The notes under the pieces: model-generated
Seen by the model: the letters and a program-made list of their open reading frames with translations, nothing else
The model's database searches: none
Told to the model about the DNA's origin: nothing
Made by a program: the position numbers and the translations under genes
Assembly: GCF_003604195.1 (NCBI RefSeq)
Contig: NZ_QXGR01000013.1
Coordinates: forward strand, 1-64,000
DNA: 64,000 nucleotides
Origin: Simplicispira lacusdiani
GTDB lineage: Bacteria > Pseudomonadota > Gammaproteobacteria > Burkholderiales > Burkholderiaceae_C
Direction: 5' to 3'
Shown: positions 9,113 through 17,775 of the stretch, in pieces
Numbering within the stretch: position 1 is the stretch's first letter
How the letters are laid out: every line of letters begins with the position of its first letter

Positions 9113-9908
9113 TATCGGTTTCCACCAAGGCATCAGCCTGCACAGCCACACGCCGCAGGACGAACTGCGGCTGGTGGCGGTGGCCAGCCCGCAGGACGAG
9201 GCATACAGCCTGGAGACACTCTGGCATGTCTGTCTGCACCTGCAGCGGCTGGGCTACCCGGTCGTGGTGCTCGACGGCACGGCCCGCGAGAGCGACGCCA
9301 CCCCTGGCCTGAAGGACCTGCTCGCGCACGACCCCTGGAGCGTCGGTGCCGGCTTGGGCGGCCAGGGCGACACCTCCACCCTCGCCGTCCTCCCCGCCGC
9401 ACTGGGGCTGCAGGCCCTGGCCCGCCATCCCCGGCAGCCGGCACAACCGCTGCAGGTTCTGCAGCCGCTGTTCCGCCGCTATGCCATGGTGGTACTGCAT
9501 GCCCCGGTGGCCACATTGGCTTCTCCGCTGATGGCCGGCACCCTGACCGCCCCCCTGCTCATCATGGCGCCGGGAAAAGCAGGCGTGGTGAACAGCTACC
9601 GGCAGCTCAAGCACCTGGCGCTGCATGCCGGCCTCGCAGGCATGGTGGCCTGCGTGACCCATTCCGACACCCCCGGCCAGCGCCAGTTGGCCGACGACAG
9701 TCTGCGCTCCCTGCGCCTGTGTGCCAGCCAGCACCTGGGACAGCAGATACGCACATCCTCGATCCAGGCCGGCAGCCCGCAAGATCTGCAGCGTCTGGCC
9801 TTGCAACTGCTGGAAAACGCGTGCACCATCAGTGCACCGGGGGCGGCATCTGCGCTACCATCCCATTTCACGGCAGACATTCCCGCGCACATCGTTCAGA
9901 GCCATTGA
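9105..9908 (+). CDS. FlhG-like flagellar number regulator, P-loop missing
   Basis: The position between flhF and fliA is that of flhG (fleN), a MinD-type ATPase that limits flagellar number. The 267-residue product has the alternating hydrophobic strands of such a fold (LRLVAVASPQ, YPVVVLDGTA, YAMVVLHAPVA, APLLIMAPGKAGVVNSYRQLK), but the deviant Walker A motif GKGGVGKT is absent; the equivalent place reads VAVASPQDEAYSLET. It therefore probably cannot bind ATP in the usual way. I choose the ATG at 9105 because AAGGGG precedes it; an upstream ATG at 9087 lies inside flhF. Assignment rests on position and strand pattern. Confidence 0.7.
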   Translation: MLDIGFHQGISLHSHTPQDELRLVAVASPQDEAYSLETLWHVCLHLQRLGYPVVVLDGTARESDATPGLKDLLAHDPWSVGAGLGGQGDTSTLAVLPAALGLQALARHPRQPAQPLQVLQPLFRRYAMVVLHAPVATLASPLMAGTLTAPLLIMAPGKAGVVNSYRQLKHLALHAGLAGMVACVTHSDTPGQRQLADDSLRSLRLCASQHLGQQIRTSSIQAGSPQDLQRLALQLLENACTISAPGAASALPSHFTADIPAHIVQSH

Positions 9909-9909
9909 A

Positions 9910-10632
9910 GTGACATACACAGCCAAAGGCCAGCTTGATCGCGATGCGATGATCCGCCAGTATGTTCCGCTGGTCCGTCGGCTTGCGCACCACATGATTG
10001 CCAAGCTGCCGGCCAATGTGGAGTTGGACGACCTGATCCAGGTCGGGATGATCGGTCTGAGCGACGCACTGACACGCTATGAGGTGAGCCAGGGCGTTCA
10101 GTTCGAGACCTTCGCCACACAGCGTATCCGCGGCGCCATGCTCGACGAGCTGCGCGACAGCGACTGGATGTCCCGCAGTTCGCGCAAAAGCCAGAAAGAC
10201 ATCGAAAAAGCCGTGCAGCGGCTGGAGCAGAAGCTCGGCCGCAGCCCGCTCGAATCAGAAATTGCCGTGGAACTCGATATGACCCTGGCCGATTACCAGA
10301 GCCTGCTTAGCAAGGTGCGCGGGACCCAGTTGGTGTACCTGGAAGACATGTCGCGTGGGAACGACGATGACGAGGGGTTCCTGGAACGGCACGAAGTGGC
10401 CGAATCCGGCACGGACCCGATGTCCCTGCTGCGCGACCAGCGCCTTCGCTCTTCCCTCGTCAGTGCCATCCAGTCGTTGCCCGAACGCGAGCAGTACATC
10501 ATGGGCATGTACTACGAGCACGACATGAATCTCAAGGAAATCGCCGCAGTCCTGGGCGTGACTGAATCGAGGGTTTGCCAGCTGCACAGCCAATCCATCG
10601 CCCGCCTTCGGGCCAAGATGCGCAGCCATTGA
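9910..10632 (+). CDS. fliA: RNA polymerase sigma factor for flagellar operon, FliA (sigma-28)
   Basis: FliA directs late flagellar and chemotaxis genes and is held by FlgM. The 240 residues show region 2 (MIRQYVPLVRRLAHHMIAKLP and FATQRIRGAMLDELRDSDWMSRS), region 3 and region 4 helix-turn-helix (LPEREQYIMGMYYEHDMNLKEIAAVLGVTESRVCQLHSQ, here quoted in parts: LPEREQYIMGMYYEHDM, then LKEIAAVLGVTESRVCQ). The start is the GTG at 9910, directly after the upstream stop, giving VTYTAKGQLDRDAMI. It is the last gene of the flhB-fliA run and converges on flgN. Confidence 0.96.
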   Translation: MTYTAKGQLDRDAMIRQYVPLVRRLAHHMIAKLPANVELDDLIQVGMIGLSDALTRYEVSQGVQFETFATQRIRGAMLDELRDSDWMSRSSRKSQKDIEKAVQRLEQKLGRSPLESEIAVELDMTLADYQSLLSKVRGTQLVYLEDMSRGNDDDEGFLERHEVAESGTDPMSLLRDQRLRSSLVSAIQSLPEREQYIMGMYYEHDMNLKEIAAVLGVTESRVCQLHSQSIARLRAKMRSH

Positions 10633-10663
10633 GACCGCCAGACGGCAGCCCTTCCGGAGACCG

Positions 10664-10684
10664 ACGCCAGCCTCGTGCTGGCGT
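10664..10684. terminator. Hairpin between convergent fliA and flgN
   Basis: ACGCCAGC and GCTGGCGT form a perfect 8-bp stem with a 5-nt loop, placed 31 bp after fliA and 7 bp before the flgN stop. The T-run is poor in both directions, so it may act with rho. It is the only strong structure in the gap. Confidence 0.5.
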
Positions 10685-10691
10685 TCGCATT

Positions 10692-11057
10692 TCAGCCCGT
10701 CGAACGGTAGATGCGTGCGACCGCGCCACCGGGACCCGCCCCGGTCTTGCCATAAGTCGATGCGGTATCCGCCTGGGGCAGGATGCTGGCCACCTGGCGA
10801 TCCACCAGGGCCGTGACACGGGCCAAATTGTCTCGCTGCACGGTCAGTTGCTCGCTGATGCGCTGGATGCGCGCCGCCATTTCCACGGGCAGCGGCGGCT
10901 GGCCATGCATGCCTTCCATGACCCGGGAAAAATCCGCAACCGCCTGGCGCAGTTGCGCGCTGCCTTTTTCCAGCGCCACAGGATCTCCTGCCAGCATGGC
11001 GGAAGACACTTCCGCCAGCAGTTTCTCGACAGCTTCCAGGGCCAGATTTGATTGCAT
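10692..11057 (-). CDS. flgN: Flagellar export chaperone FlgN
   Basis: FlgN escorts the hook-filament junction proteins FlgK and FlgL to the export gate. The 121-residue protein is helical throughout (LALEAVEKLLAEVSSAML, VALEKGSAQLRQAVADFSRV, EQLTVQRDNLARVTALVDRQ) and ends in a disordered Gly-rich tail, as in the family. It lies downstream of flgM in the same direction, the common flgM-flgN pairing. Sequence conservation of FlgN is low, so the call rests on fold pattern plus place. Confidence 0.85.
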   Translation of the reverse strand: MQSNLALEAVEKLLAEVSSAMLAGDPVALEKGSAQLRQAVADFSRVMEGMHGQPPLPVEMAARIQRISEQLTVQRDNLARVTALVDRQVASILPQADTASTYGKTGAGPGGAVARIYRSTG

Positions 11058-11148
11058 GGTATTTGGCGCAATACTCCGATGGTGTCAGTGTACGCCGTTG
11101 TCGTGCCTGGAGCGCTGCTGCAGGCGCCCCAGGGGGAGAGGGGCTATT

Positions 11149-11469
11149 TCAGTCCCGGGCGCGGGACAGGAATTCCTCGGTGTTCGCGAGCATCTTGTCG
11201 GCGACCACCTCGGCATTGACCTTGAAGGTGCCGTTTTCGATGGCCGCGCGCACAGCCTTGACCTTGCCGGCATCGAAATCACCCTGGCTACGACTGGTTT
11301 GGTCCAGGGCCCGGGCCGCATTCGAGAACGTGACGGGCACACCGGCAGCCGCGGCCGACGCATTGCGTGCCGCAACCCCTTCAGCCGCCGGGGCAGCTAT
11401 CTTTGCCTGCTTCGCAGGCGCTGTCTGCGCCAATGCGCCTGGCAGCTCCGGTTTTTGTCCAATCTTCAT
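11149..11469 (-). CDS. flgM: Anti-sigma-28 factor FlgM
   Basis: FlgM holds FliA inactive until the hook is complete, then is exported. The 106 residues begin MKIGQKPELPG, with an Ala-rich disordered N-terminal half and the conserved C-terminal sigma-binding half (DFDAGKVKAVRAAIENGTFKV, then NAEVVADKMLANTEEFL). The ATG at 11469 has GGAGAG just upstream; an in-frame upstream start would add an unrelated segment. A sigma-28-like promoter lies about 45 bp upstream, giving the usual FliA feedback. Confidence 0.92.
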   Translation of the reverse strand: MKIGQKPELPGALAQTAPAKQAKIAAPAAEGVAARNASAAAAGVPVTFSNAARALDQTSRSQGDFDAGKVKAVRAAIENGTFKVNAEVVADKMLANTEEFLSRARD

Positions 11470-11513
11470 CGCTCTCTCCACTACCCCTTGCAACATGGGG
11501 CTCGGTAGCAATG

Positions 11514-11540
11514 TTTTCGACCCGTCGAGCGCAGACTTTA
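11514..11540 (-). promoter_or_regulatory. Candidate sigma-28 (FliA) promoter for flgM-flgN
   Basis: On the minus strand the sequence reads TAAA, then exactly 15 nt, then GTCGAAAA. The flagellar sigma-28 consensus is TAAA-N15-GCCGATAA, so the -35 is perfect and the -10 matches 6 of 8. It sits about 45 bp upstream of the flgM ATG in the flgA-flgM gap. Confidence 0.5.
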
Positions 11541-11561
11541 GCGGTAGAACGCAAAAAAAAC

Positions 11562-12317
11562 CTAGAGATTGATGGTTATTGTCCCATCGTTATTCACAAT
11601 GCCTGTTACGATTTTCCCATTATCCATTTTCACGCGCACAGTCTGCCCTACAGCCCCCGGGGCCATCGCCTGCCCTGCGGCGCTGATGGCATAGCCCTGA
11701 CCCTGCGCGATCACCCGCACCTGGGCGCCGGCCTGGAAGACCTGGGGCGCCCGCAGCATGGCCTGGCGCAGCGCCTGGCCAGCCCGCAGCTGCCGTGACG
11801 CCACTTGCCCCACCCAGAGAGACGTGTCAGCCAGGATGGGGGATTGCTCGGCAGCCCAATCGACTTCCACCTCGACCGCATCGGCAGCGGTGAGCACGGC
11901 TCCCGCGGGCACATCGCCTGCCAAGGCCCAGGCCGGACCGAAAGCCTTGACCGTCACGGGCAGGTAAACGTTCCAGCGCGTCACGCCTTCCGTGCAACGC
12001 AATCCCAGGCGGGTGCGCCCCCACAGGCGCGCCCCGGGGGGCAGGTATGGCTCCACACGGGCACAAGGCGCCAAACGCAGCCGTTCGTCCAGCGTTCCGA
12101 CACTCACCTCCATGCGCAGCGGCGAGGAGCCCACCGGATTGCGTTGCAGCGCGTCATCCAGCCAGCGCTGGGTGACCTGACCGAGGTCCATCTGCGCCCG
12201 GGCGGGCGCCAGGGCCAGCAGAAAAGCCAGTCCCAGGACAGCCCGGAGCAACCCAGGAAGACGGCGCGACCCAGCGCCCTGCGGCGAGGCCTGTGGTTCT
12301 AAGCGATGGGACGGCAT
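11562..12317 (-). CDS. flgA: Flagellar P-ring assembly chaperone FlgA
   Basis: FlgA is the periplasmic chaperone for P-ring (FlgI) assembly. The 251 residues include a signal peptide (LPGLLRAVLGLAFLLALAPARA, around residues 20-41, preceded by a basic stretch) and a C-terminal SAF domain with the motif GQTVRVKMDNGKIVTGIV. The ATG at 12317 is chosen because AGGAGGT lies 6 bp upstream; the frame is open further upstream but has no comparable site. It is divergent from flgB, and flgM-flgN follow it. Confidence 0.93.
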   Translation of the reverse strand: MPSHRLEPQASPQGAGSRRLPGLLRAVLGLAFLLALAPARAQMDLGQVTQRWLDDALQRNPVGSSPLRMEVSVGTLDERLRLAPCARVEPYLPPGARLWGRTRLGLRCTEGVTRWNVYLPVTVKAFGPAWALAGDVPAGAVLTAADAVEVEVDWAAEQSPILADTSLWVGQVASRQLRAGQALRQAMLRAPQVFQAGAQVRVIAQGQGYAISAAGQAMAPGAVGQTVRVKMDNGKIVTGIVNNDGTITINL

Positions 12318-12524
12318 GGCGGACCTCCTGAAACATGCAAGACCTGCGCGCGTGCGACAGGCCATTGAACTATAGGCAGCCAGTACACCACCGAAGCGCC
12401 GAACTGCGGGCCAATCCCCGCTTTCTTCCCGCTTTAGAAAAAACCGGGCATTTTCATAATCGAGCCACGCCAGAAGCCCATTCCCGCCCTCTGGCACGAG
12501 CAACCCAGGACCTGTGAGGCACCC

Positions 12525-12965
12525 ATGCTTGACAAGATGACCCAACAGCTGAATTTCCACGGTAACGCGCTGGTGCTGCGTGCCGAGCGCCAGCGTGTCA
12601 TCGCGAGCAACATCGCCAACGCGGACACCCCGGGCTACGTCGGCCGCGACATGAACTTCGCCTCGGCGCTGAAAGAAGCCACCGGCCTGGAATCCGCCAG
12701 CCGCCTGCCCGCCTCGGAGAGCGCGGGCATGCGCAGCGGCGCCACCGTCCAGCGCCATATGCCGCTCTCGACCCAACTTCCCAGCAGCAGCCTGCCTGGC
12801 AAGCTCGGCTACACCGTGCAGACCCAGCCCGCGCTGGACAACAACACCGTGGACCTGGACCGCGAGCGCGCCAACTTCGTGGACAACTCAGTGCGCTACG
12901 AGGCCACCCTGCGTTTCATCAACGGGAACGCCAAAACCATGCTGAGCGCCATCCAGGGCCAATAA
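12525..12965 (+). CDS. flgB: Flagellar basal-body proximal rod protein FlgB
   Basis: FlgB is a proximal rod subunit. The 146-residue protein has the rod N-terminal motif VIASNIANADTPGYVGRDMNF and a C-terminal helix with RYEATLRFINGNAKTMLSAIQG, as expected. It opens the flgB-flgH run. The 207-bp gap to flgA must hold promoters for both directions; the stretch around 12430-12460 is AT-rich, but I could not assign a specific sigma site. Confidence 0.96.
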   Translation: MLDKMTQQLNFHGNALVLRAERQRVIASNIANADTPGYVGRDMNFASALKEATGLESASRLPASESAGMRSGATVQRHMPLSTQLPSSSLPGKLGYTVQTQPALDNNTVDLDRERANFVDNSVRYEATLRFINGNAKTMLSAIQGQ

Positions 12966-12990
12966 GCAGCCATTCCAAGCGAGCATTGCC

Positions 12991-13395
12991 ATGTCGATGT
13001 TTTCCATCTTCAACGTCTCGGGCAGCGCGGTCAGCGCGCAGTCCCAGCGCCTGAACACCGTGGCCAGCAACCTGGCCAACGTCGATGCCGTGGCCGGCCC
13101 CGACGGCAAGGCCTACAAGGCGCGCCAACTGGTGTTCCAGACCCAGTCCATGGGCCCTGAAAACGCCACCGGCGTGCGCGTCACCGGCATCAAGGAAAGC
13201 GAGACGCCCGGACGCCGCGTGCACGACCCCAGCCACCCGGCCGCAGACGAGCAGGGCTACGTGACGCACTCGAACGTGAACGCCGTCGAGGAGATGGTGA
13301 ACATGATTTCCGCCTCGCGCTCCTACCAGAACAACATCGAGGTCATGAACACGGCCAAGACGCTGTTGCTCAAGACCCTGCAGATGGGCCAGTAA
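12991..13395 (+). CDS. flgC: Flagellar basal-body rod protein FlgC
   Basis: FlgC is a proximal rod subunit exported by the flagellar type III system. The 134 residues carry the N-terminal coiled-coil motif SQRLNTVASNLANVDAV and the C-terminal motif SNVNAVEEMVNMISASRSYQ with the terminal helix TAKTLLLKTLQMGQ. It follows flgB by 25 bp. Confidence 0.97.
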   Translation: MSMFSIFNVSGSAVSAQSQRLNTVASNLANVDAVAGPDGKAYKARQLVFQTQSMGPENATGVRVTGIKESETPGRRVHDPSHPAADEQGYVTHSNVNAVEEMVNMISASRSYQNNIEVMNTAKTLLLKTLQMGQ

Positions 13396-13414
13396 TTTTC
13401 CAGGACCAGCCACC

Positions 13415-14080
13415 ATGATCAACAGCGCCACCTCCGCCACCTCGGGCACTTCGGGGACGGGCACCTCCACGGCCAAGACCGGCACCGCGAACGACGCCAC
13501 GGCCGCGCAGGACCGCTTCCTGAAGCTGCTCGTGGCCCAGCTCAACAACCAGGACCCGATGAACCCGCTGGACAACGCCCAGATGACCTCGCAGATCGCG
13601 CAGATCAACACGGTCACCGGCATCCAGCAGCTCAACGAAACCGTCAAGGGCCTGGTCAGCCAGTTCTCCACGCAGCAACTGATGCAGAGCAGCGCCATGG
13701 TGGGCCGCCAGGTGCTCGTGGAAGGCAATACCCTGGCCCGCGACAGCGAAACCGGCAAGGCCACCGGCGCCTTCGATCTGGCGGGCTCCGCCGCCAGCGT
13801 CACGGTCCAGGTGCTCAACGCGGCCGGCAAGGAAGTGGGCACCGTGGAAATGGGCTCGCTGCCCGCCGGGCGCTACAACTTCGCCTGGGACGCATCCAAG
13901 TACGAGGGCGACGACACGCTGCGCTTCAAGGTCGTGGCGAACAACGGCCAGACCGCCGTGGGTTCCACGGCGCTGGCCATCGACAGCGTCACCGCCATCA
14001 GCATGGACAACGGCACCCTGCAGATGCAACTCTCGCGCGGCGGCATGACCACGCAATCGGGCATCAAGGCCATTCTGTAA
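13415..14080 (+). CDS. flgD: Flagellar hook assembly protein FlgD
   Basis: FlgD is the hook-capping scaffold, lost from the mature hook. The 221-residue protein has the conserved N-terminal export segment (DRFLKLLVAQLNNQDPMNPL, then DNAQMTSQIAQINTVTGI) and the C-terminal FlgD Ig/tudor-like domain (GSLPAGRYNFAWDASKYEGD). It sits between flgC and flgE as usual. Confidence 0.97.
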   Translation: MINSATSATSGTSGTGTSTAKTGTANDATAAQDRFLKLLVAQLNNQDPMNPLDNAQMTSQIAQINTVTGIQQLNETVKGLVSQFSTQQLMQSSAMVGRQVLVEGNTLARDSETGKATGAFDLAGSAASVTVQVLNAAGKEVGTVEMGSLPAGRYNFAWDASKYEGDDTLRFKVVANNGQTAVGSTALAIDSVTAISMDNGTLQMQLSRGGMTTQSGIKAIL

Positions 14081-14107
14081 TTTTCGATCTTCCTCAGGAG
14101 CAACACC

Positions 14108-15367
14108 ATGGCTTTCCAACACGGCCTCTCCGGACTGAACGCCGCCAGCAAGAACCTGGACGTGATCGGCCACAACATCGCCAACGCCAACACCACGGGC
14201 TACAAGTCCTCGCGCACAGAGTTCGCGGACATGGTGGCCTCCTCCATGGGCGCCGGCGGCGGCAGCAACTACGGCATCGGCGTCGAGGTGGCGGCCGTGG
14301 CCCAGCAGTTCTCCCAGGGCAACATCACGGTCACGGGCAACAACCTCGACGTGGCGATCAACGGCAACGGCTTCTTCAAGGTGCAGCAGCCCGACGGCTC
14401 GGCCGCCTACACCCGCGCGGGAAATTTCAAGCTCGACAAGGAAGGCGACATGGTGACCAACGACGGTGCCCAGGTGATGGGCTTCCGGGTCGACACGACC
14501 ACCGGCATCGCCACCTCCGAGCCGCAACCCCTGAGCTTCCCCACGGGCGCGCCCATCCAGGCCCGGCAGACGGGGACGGTCACGGCCACGCTGAACCTGG
14601 ACGCGCGCGCCAACGACGCCGCGGGCTCCGCAGGCCCACCAGTCATCCCCCCCACGCCGCGCTCGACCTACGGCACCTCGATCAATGTGTACGACACCCA
14701 GGGCGTGGCCGTCCCGGTCAACCTGTACTTCGAGAAGAACGGCTCGAATACCTGGGACGTGTACACCCAGCTCGACGACCCCACCGCCGTCCCGCCCGTG
14801 GTGGCCGCGCCCATCGGCCAGGTCGTGTTCGACGGCAACGGCGTGTACGACGCCACGGCCAGCACCGTGCCGATGACCGTCACCGTGGACCCCGCCACGA
14901 CCAACCCCAACAACCCGCCGGCCCCCTGGCCCGTGACGATCGACTTCTCCAGTTGCACCCAGTTCGGCAGCAAGTTCGCCGTGGCCGACCTGTCGCAGGA
15001 CGGCTATGCCTCGGGCGACCTCACGAGCATCAACATCTCGAACGACGGCATGGTCATGGCCAGCTACTCCAATGGCGTGACCCGTGCCGAAGCGCAGGTC
15101 GCGCTGGCCAACTTCCGCAACCCGCAGGGCCTGCTGGCCGTGGGCGGCAACAACTGGGTGGAATCCTTCGATTCCGGCCCCGCCGTGCTCGGCAAGCCCG
15201 GCGACGGCAACTTCGGCGTGCTGCGCTCCGGGGCGCTGGAAGATTCGAACGTGGACCTCACGGCCGAGCTGGTCAACATGATGACCGCCCAGCGCGCCTA
15301 CCAGGCCAACGCCCAGACCATCAAGACGCAGGACCAGGTGATGTCGACCCTGGTGAACCTGCGCTGA
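14108..15367 (+). CDS. flgE: Flagellar hook protein FlgE
   Basis: FlgE polymerises into the hook. The 419 residues show the flagellar N-terminal motif GLNAASKNLDVIGHNIANAN, the conserved LDVAINGNGFFKVQ strand, a variable Pro-rich insertion around residues 175-275 forming the surface domain, and the C-terminal ELVNMMTAQRAYQANAQTIK helix. A good AGGAG site precedes the ATG. The length is typical of Burkholderiales hook proteins. Confidence 0.97.
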   Translation: MAFQHGLSGLNAASKNLDVIGHNIANANTTGYKSSRTEFADMVASSMGAGGGSNYGIGVEVAAVAQQFSQGNITVTGNNLDVAINGNGFFKVQQPDGSAAYTRAGNFKLDKEGDMVTNDGAQVMGFRVDTTTGIATSEPQPLSFPTGAPIQARQTGTVTATLNLDARANDAAGSAGPPVIPPTPRSTYGTSINVYDTQGVAVPVNLYFEKNGSNTWDVYTQLDDPTAVPPVVAAPIGQVVFDGNGVYDATASTVPMTVTVDPATTNPNNPPAPWPVTIDFSSCTQFGSKFAVADLSQDGYASGDLTSINISNDGMVMASYSNGVTRAEAQVALANFRNPQGLLAVGGNNWVESFDSGPAVLGKPGDGNFGVLRSGALEDSNVDLTAELVNMMTAQRAYQANAQTIKTQDQVMSTLVNLR

Positions 15368-15399
15368 TAGCCCTTCATTCCTGAACGCCCGGAGCCCCC

Positions 15400-16140
15400 A
15401 TGGACCGCATCATCTACACCTCCATGACCGGCGCCAACGCTGCCGCGCACCGGCAGGCGGTGCTGTCCAACAACCTGGCCAACGTCTCGACCAACGGTTT
15501 CCGCGCCGAGATGTCGACCTTCCGCTCCGTGCCCATCCAGGGAGAAGGATCGACCACGCGCGTCTTTGCCCTGGAAGCCACCTCCGGCCACCGCGACACG
15601 CCCGGCCCGGTGCAGCGCACCGGCCGCAACCTCGACGCCATGGCCATCGGCAATGCCTGGTTCGGCGTGCAGGGGCTCGACGGCACCGAGGCCTACACGC
15701 GCAACGGCGGCTTCGAGGTCTCGGCCACGGGCCAGCTGCTCACGACCACCGGCCTGCCCGTGCTCTCGGACGGCGGAGCGCCCATCGACATTCCGCCGGG
15801 CGCCGAAGTCTCGCTCGGCTCGGACGGCACCGTCACCGCCAAATCCCCGGGCCAGCCCGCCGCCGCCGTGGGCCGCCTCAAGCTGGCCACGCCCGCGCTG
15901 GACGACCCGCTCAAGCGCGGCGACGACGGCCTGTTCCGCCCGGCATCGGGCAACCCCCTGCCCAACGACGCCAACGCGCGCATGCTGGCCGGCGCCATCG
16001 AGGGCTCCAACGTGAACCCCGTGGAATGCATGGTCGGGATGATCGCCGCCTCGCGCCAATTCGAGCAGCAGATGCGGCTGCTGCAGACCGCGGAAACCAA
16101 TGACAAGACCGCCAGCCAGCTGCTGGGCATGAACGGCTGA
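15400..16140 (+). CDS. flgF: Flagellar basal-body rod protein FlgF
   Basis: FlgF is a proximal rod subunit. The 246-residue protein begins MDRIIYTSMTGANAAAHRQA and has the NNLANVSTNGFRAEMSTF motif, the AIGNAWFGVQG strand and the C-terminal SNVNPVECMVGMIAASRQFE helix. It lies between flgE and flgG in the canonical order. Confidence 0.97.
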   Translation: MDRIIYTSMTGANAAAHRQAVLSNNLANVSTNGFRAEMSTFRSVPIQGEGSTTRVFALEATSGHRDTPGPVQRTGRNLDAMAIGNAWFGVQGLDGTEAYTRNGGFEVSATGQLLTTTGLPVLSDGGAPIDIPPGAEVSLGSDGTVTAKSPGQPAAAVGRLKLATPALDDPLKRGDDGLFRPASGNPLPNDANARMLAGAIEGSNVNPVECMVGMIAASRQFEQQMRLLQTAETNDKTASQLLGMNG

Positions 16141-16171
16141 CGCCCCCGGGCCAACGCCAGAAGGAGCCACC

Positions 16172-16954
16172 ATGATCAATTCCCTGTGGATCGCCAAGAC
16201 CGGCATGTCTGCCCAGCAGACCCAGCTCGACGTCATCTCGCACAACCTCGCCAACGTCTCGACCACCGGCTTCAAGCGCAACAACGCGGTGTTCGAAGAC
16301 CTGATCTACCAGAACCTGCGCCAGGTGGGCGCCAACACCACCGAGCAGAACCAGCTGCCCACCGGCCTGCACCTGGGCCTGGGCGTGCGCACGGTGGCCA
16401 CCAGCCGCAACTTCACCCAGGGCACGCACCAGGAAACCAAGAACAACCTGGACGTGGCCATCAACGGCAACGGCTTCTTCGAGGTCACCATGCCCGACGG
16501 CACCATCGGCTACACGCGCGACGGTTCGTTCCAGGTCGATGCCCAGGGGCGCCTGGTCACCTCCAGCGGCCTGCCCGTGGCCAACGGCATCACCATCCCC
16601 CAGGGCGCCACCAGCGTGAGCATCAGTGCCGACGGCGCCGTCTCGGCCATCGTGGCGGGCAACACCGCGCCCCAGCCACTGGGCAACCTGGCCATGTCCA
16701 GCTTCATCAACCCGGCCGGCCTGGAACCCATCGGCCAGAACCTGTTCAAGGAATCGGCCGCCTCCGGCCAGCCCCAGCAAGGCACGCCGGGCACCAACGG
16801 CCTGGGCTACATCCGCCAGGGCTTCCTGGAAGCCTCCAACGTCAACGTGGTGGAGGAGCTGGTCAACATGATCCAGACCCAGCGCGCCTACGAGATGAAT
16901 TCCAAGGCCATCCAGACCTCCGACCAGATGCTTGCCAAGCTCGGCCAGCTCTGA
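16172..16954 (+). CDS. flgG: Flagellar distal rod protein FlgG
   Basis: FlgG forms the distal rod. The 260 residues match the very constant family length. Motifs include LWIAKTGMSAQQTQLDVIS, HNLANVSTTGFKRNNAVFED, LDVAINGNGFFEVTMPDG, and the C-terminal SNVNVVEELVNMIQTQRAYE. An AGGAG site precedes the ATG. flgH follows 32 bp later. Confidence 0.98.
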   Translation: MINSLWIAKTGMSAQQTQLDVISHNLANVSTTGFKRNNAVFEDLIYQNLRQVGANTTEQNQLPTGLHLGLGVRTVATSRNFTQGTHQETKNNLDVAINGNGFFEVTMPDGTIGYTRDGSFQVDAQGRLVTSSGLPVANGITIPQGATSVSISADGAVSAIVAGNTAPQPLGNLAMSSFINPAGLEPIGQNLFKESAASGQPQQGTPGTNGLGYIRQGFLEASNVNVVEELVNMIQTQRAYEMNSKAIQTSDQMLAKLGQL

Positions 16955-16986
16955 GCCGGCCCAGGACCACCGCACGGGACCCCGCC

Positions 16987-17691
16987 ATGAAACACCTCCT
17001 CGCCTCCCTGACCACCCTGCGTGCCGGCGGCATCGCCTTGGCGGCGGCGCTGCTGCTGCCCGGCTGCGCCAGCCTGTCGCCCGCGCCCCCGGTCGACATC
17101 CTGCCCACCACGCCCCCACCCCTGGCGACAGCCCCCCGCATGGCCGCACCCGTCACCGGCAGCCTGTACAGCCAGGCCAGCTACCGCCCGGCCTTCGAGG
17201 ACCGCCGCGCCCGCATGGTGGGCGACAACGTGACCATCATGATCGTGGAGAACGTGACGGCGAGCCAGAAGTCCTCCTCCACGGTGGACCGCAACTCCGA
17301 AGTCTCCGCCGGCATCACGGCCCTGCCCTTCGTGAGCAAGACCTTCACCGACAAGACCGCGCTGGGCGCCAACTCGGCCAACACCTTCGCCGGCAAGGGC
17401 GGCACGGAAAGCGCCAACACCTTCTCTGGCTCGATCACGGCCACGGTCGTCGACGTGCTGCCCAACGGCCACCTCGTCGTGACCGGCGAGAAGCAGATCG
17501 GCGTGAACCAGAACGTCGATGTCCTGCGCTTCTCGGGCACGGTGGACCCGCGCACGCTGCAACCTGGCAGCATCGTCAACTCCACCCAGGTGGCCAACGT
17601 GCGCGTGGAATCGCGCGGCCGCGGCGCCCAGAACGAAGCCCAGGTCATGGGCTGGCTCGGACGCTTTTTCCTGACCCTCCTCCCCTTCTGA
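16987..17691 (+). CDS. flgH: Flagellar L-ring lipoprotein FlgH
   Basis: FlgH builds the outer-membrane L-ring. The 234-residue protein has a lipoprotein signal peptide with lipobox LLPGC and acylated Cys27, then a Pro-rich linker and the conserved body (LYSQASYRPAFEDRRARMVG, then DNVTIMIVENVTASQKSSS). The end GRGAQNEAQVMGWLGRFFLT is typical. A perfect hairpin terminator follows 42 bp after the stop, ending the flgB-flgH unit. Confidence 0.97.
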   Translation: MKHLLASLTTLRAGGIALAAALLLPGCASLSPAPPVDILPTTPPPLATAPRMAAPVTGSLYSQASYRPAFEDRRARMVGDNVTIMIVENVTASQKSSSTVDRNSEVSAGITALPFVSKTFTDKTALGANSANTFAGKGGTESANTFSGSITATVVDVLPNGHLVVTGEKQIGVNQNVDVLRFSGTVDPRTLQPGSIVNSTQVANVRVESRGRGAQNEAQVMGWLGRFFLTLLPF

Positions 17692-17733
17692 GATCCGGGG
17701 CCCAGCCCAGGCCCCAGGACTCTCATAAAGATA

Positions 17734-17775
17734 GCACCTAGCGCTTGCCAGATAAGCGCTAGGTGCCATTTTTAT
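17734..17775 (+). terminator. Strong hairpin terminator after flgH, built from a family repeat
   Basis: GCACCTAGCGCTT (17734-17746) and AAGCGCTAGGTGC (17754-17766) form a perfect 13-bp stem with a 7-nt loop GCCAGAT, followed by CATTTTTATCC. The core is one copy of the AGCGCTT repeat family seen elsewhere in the window. It implies that flgI has its own promoter in 17776-17904. Confidence 0.85.
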
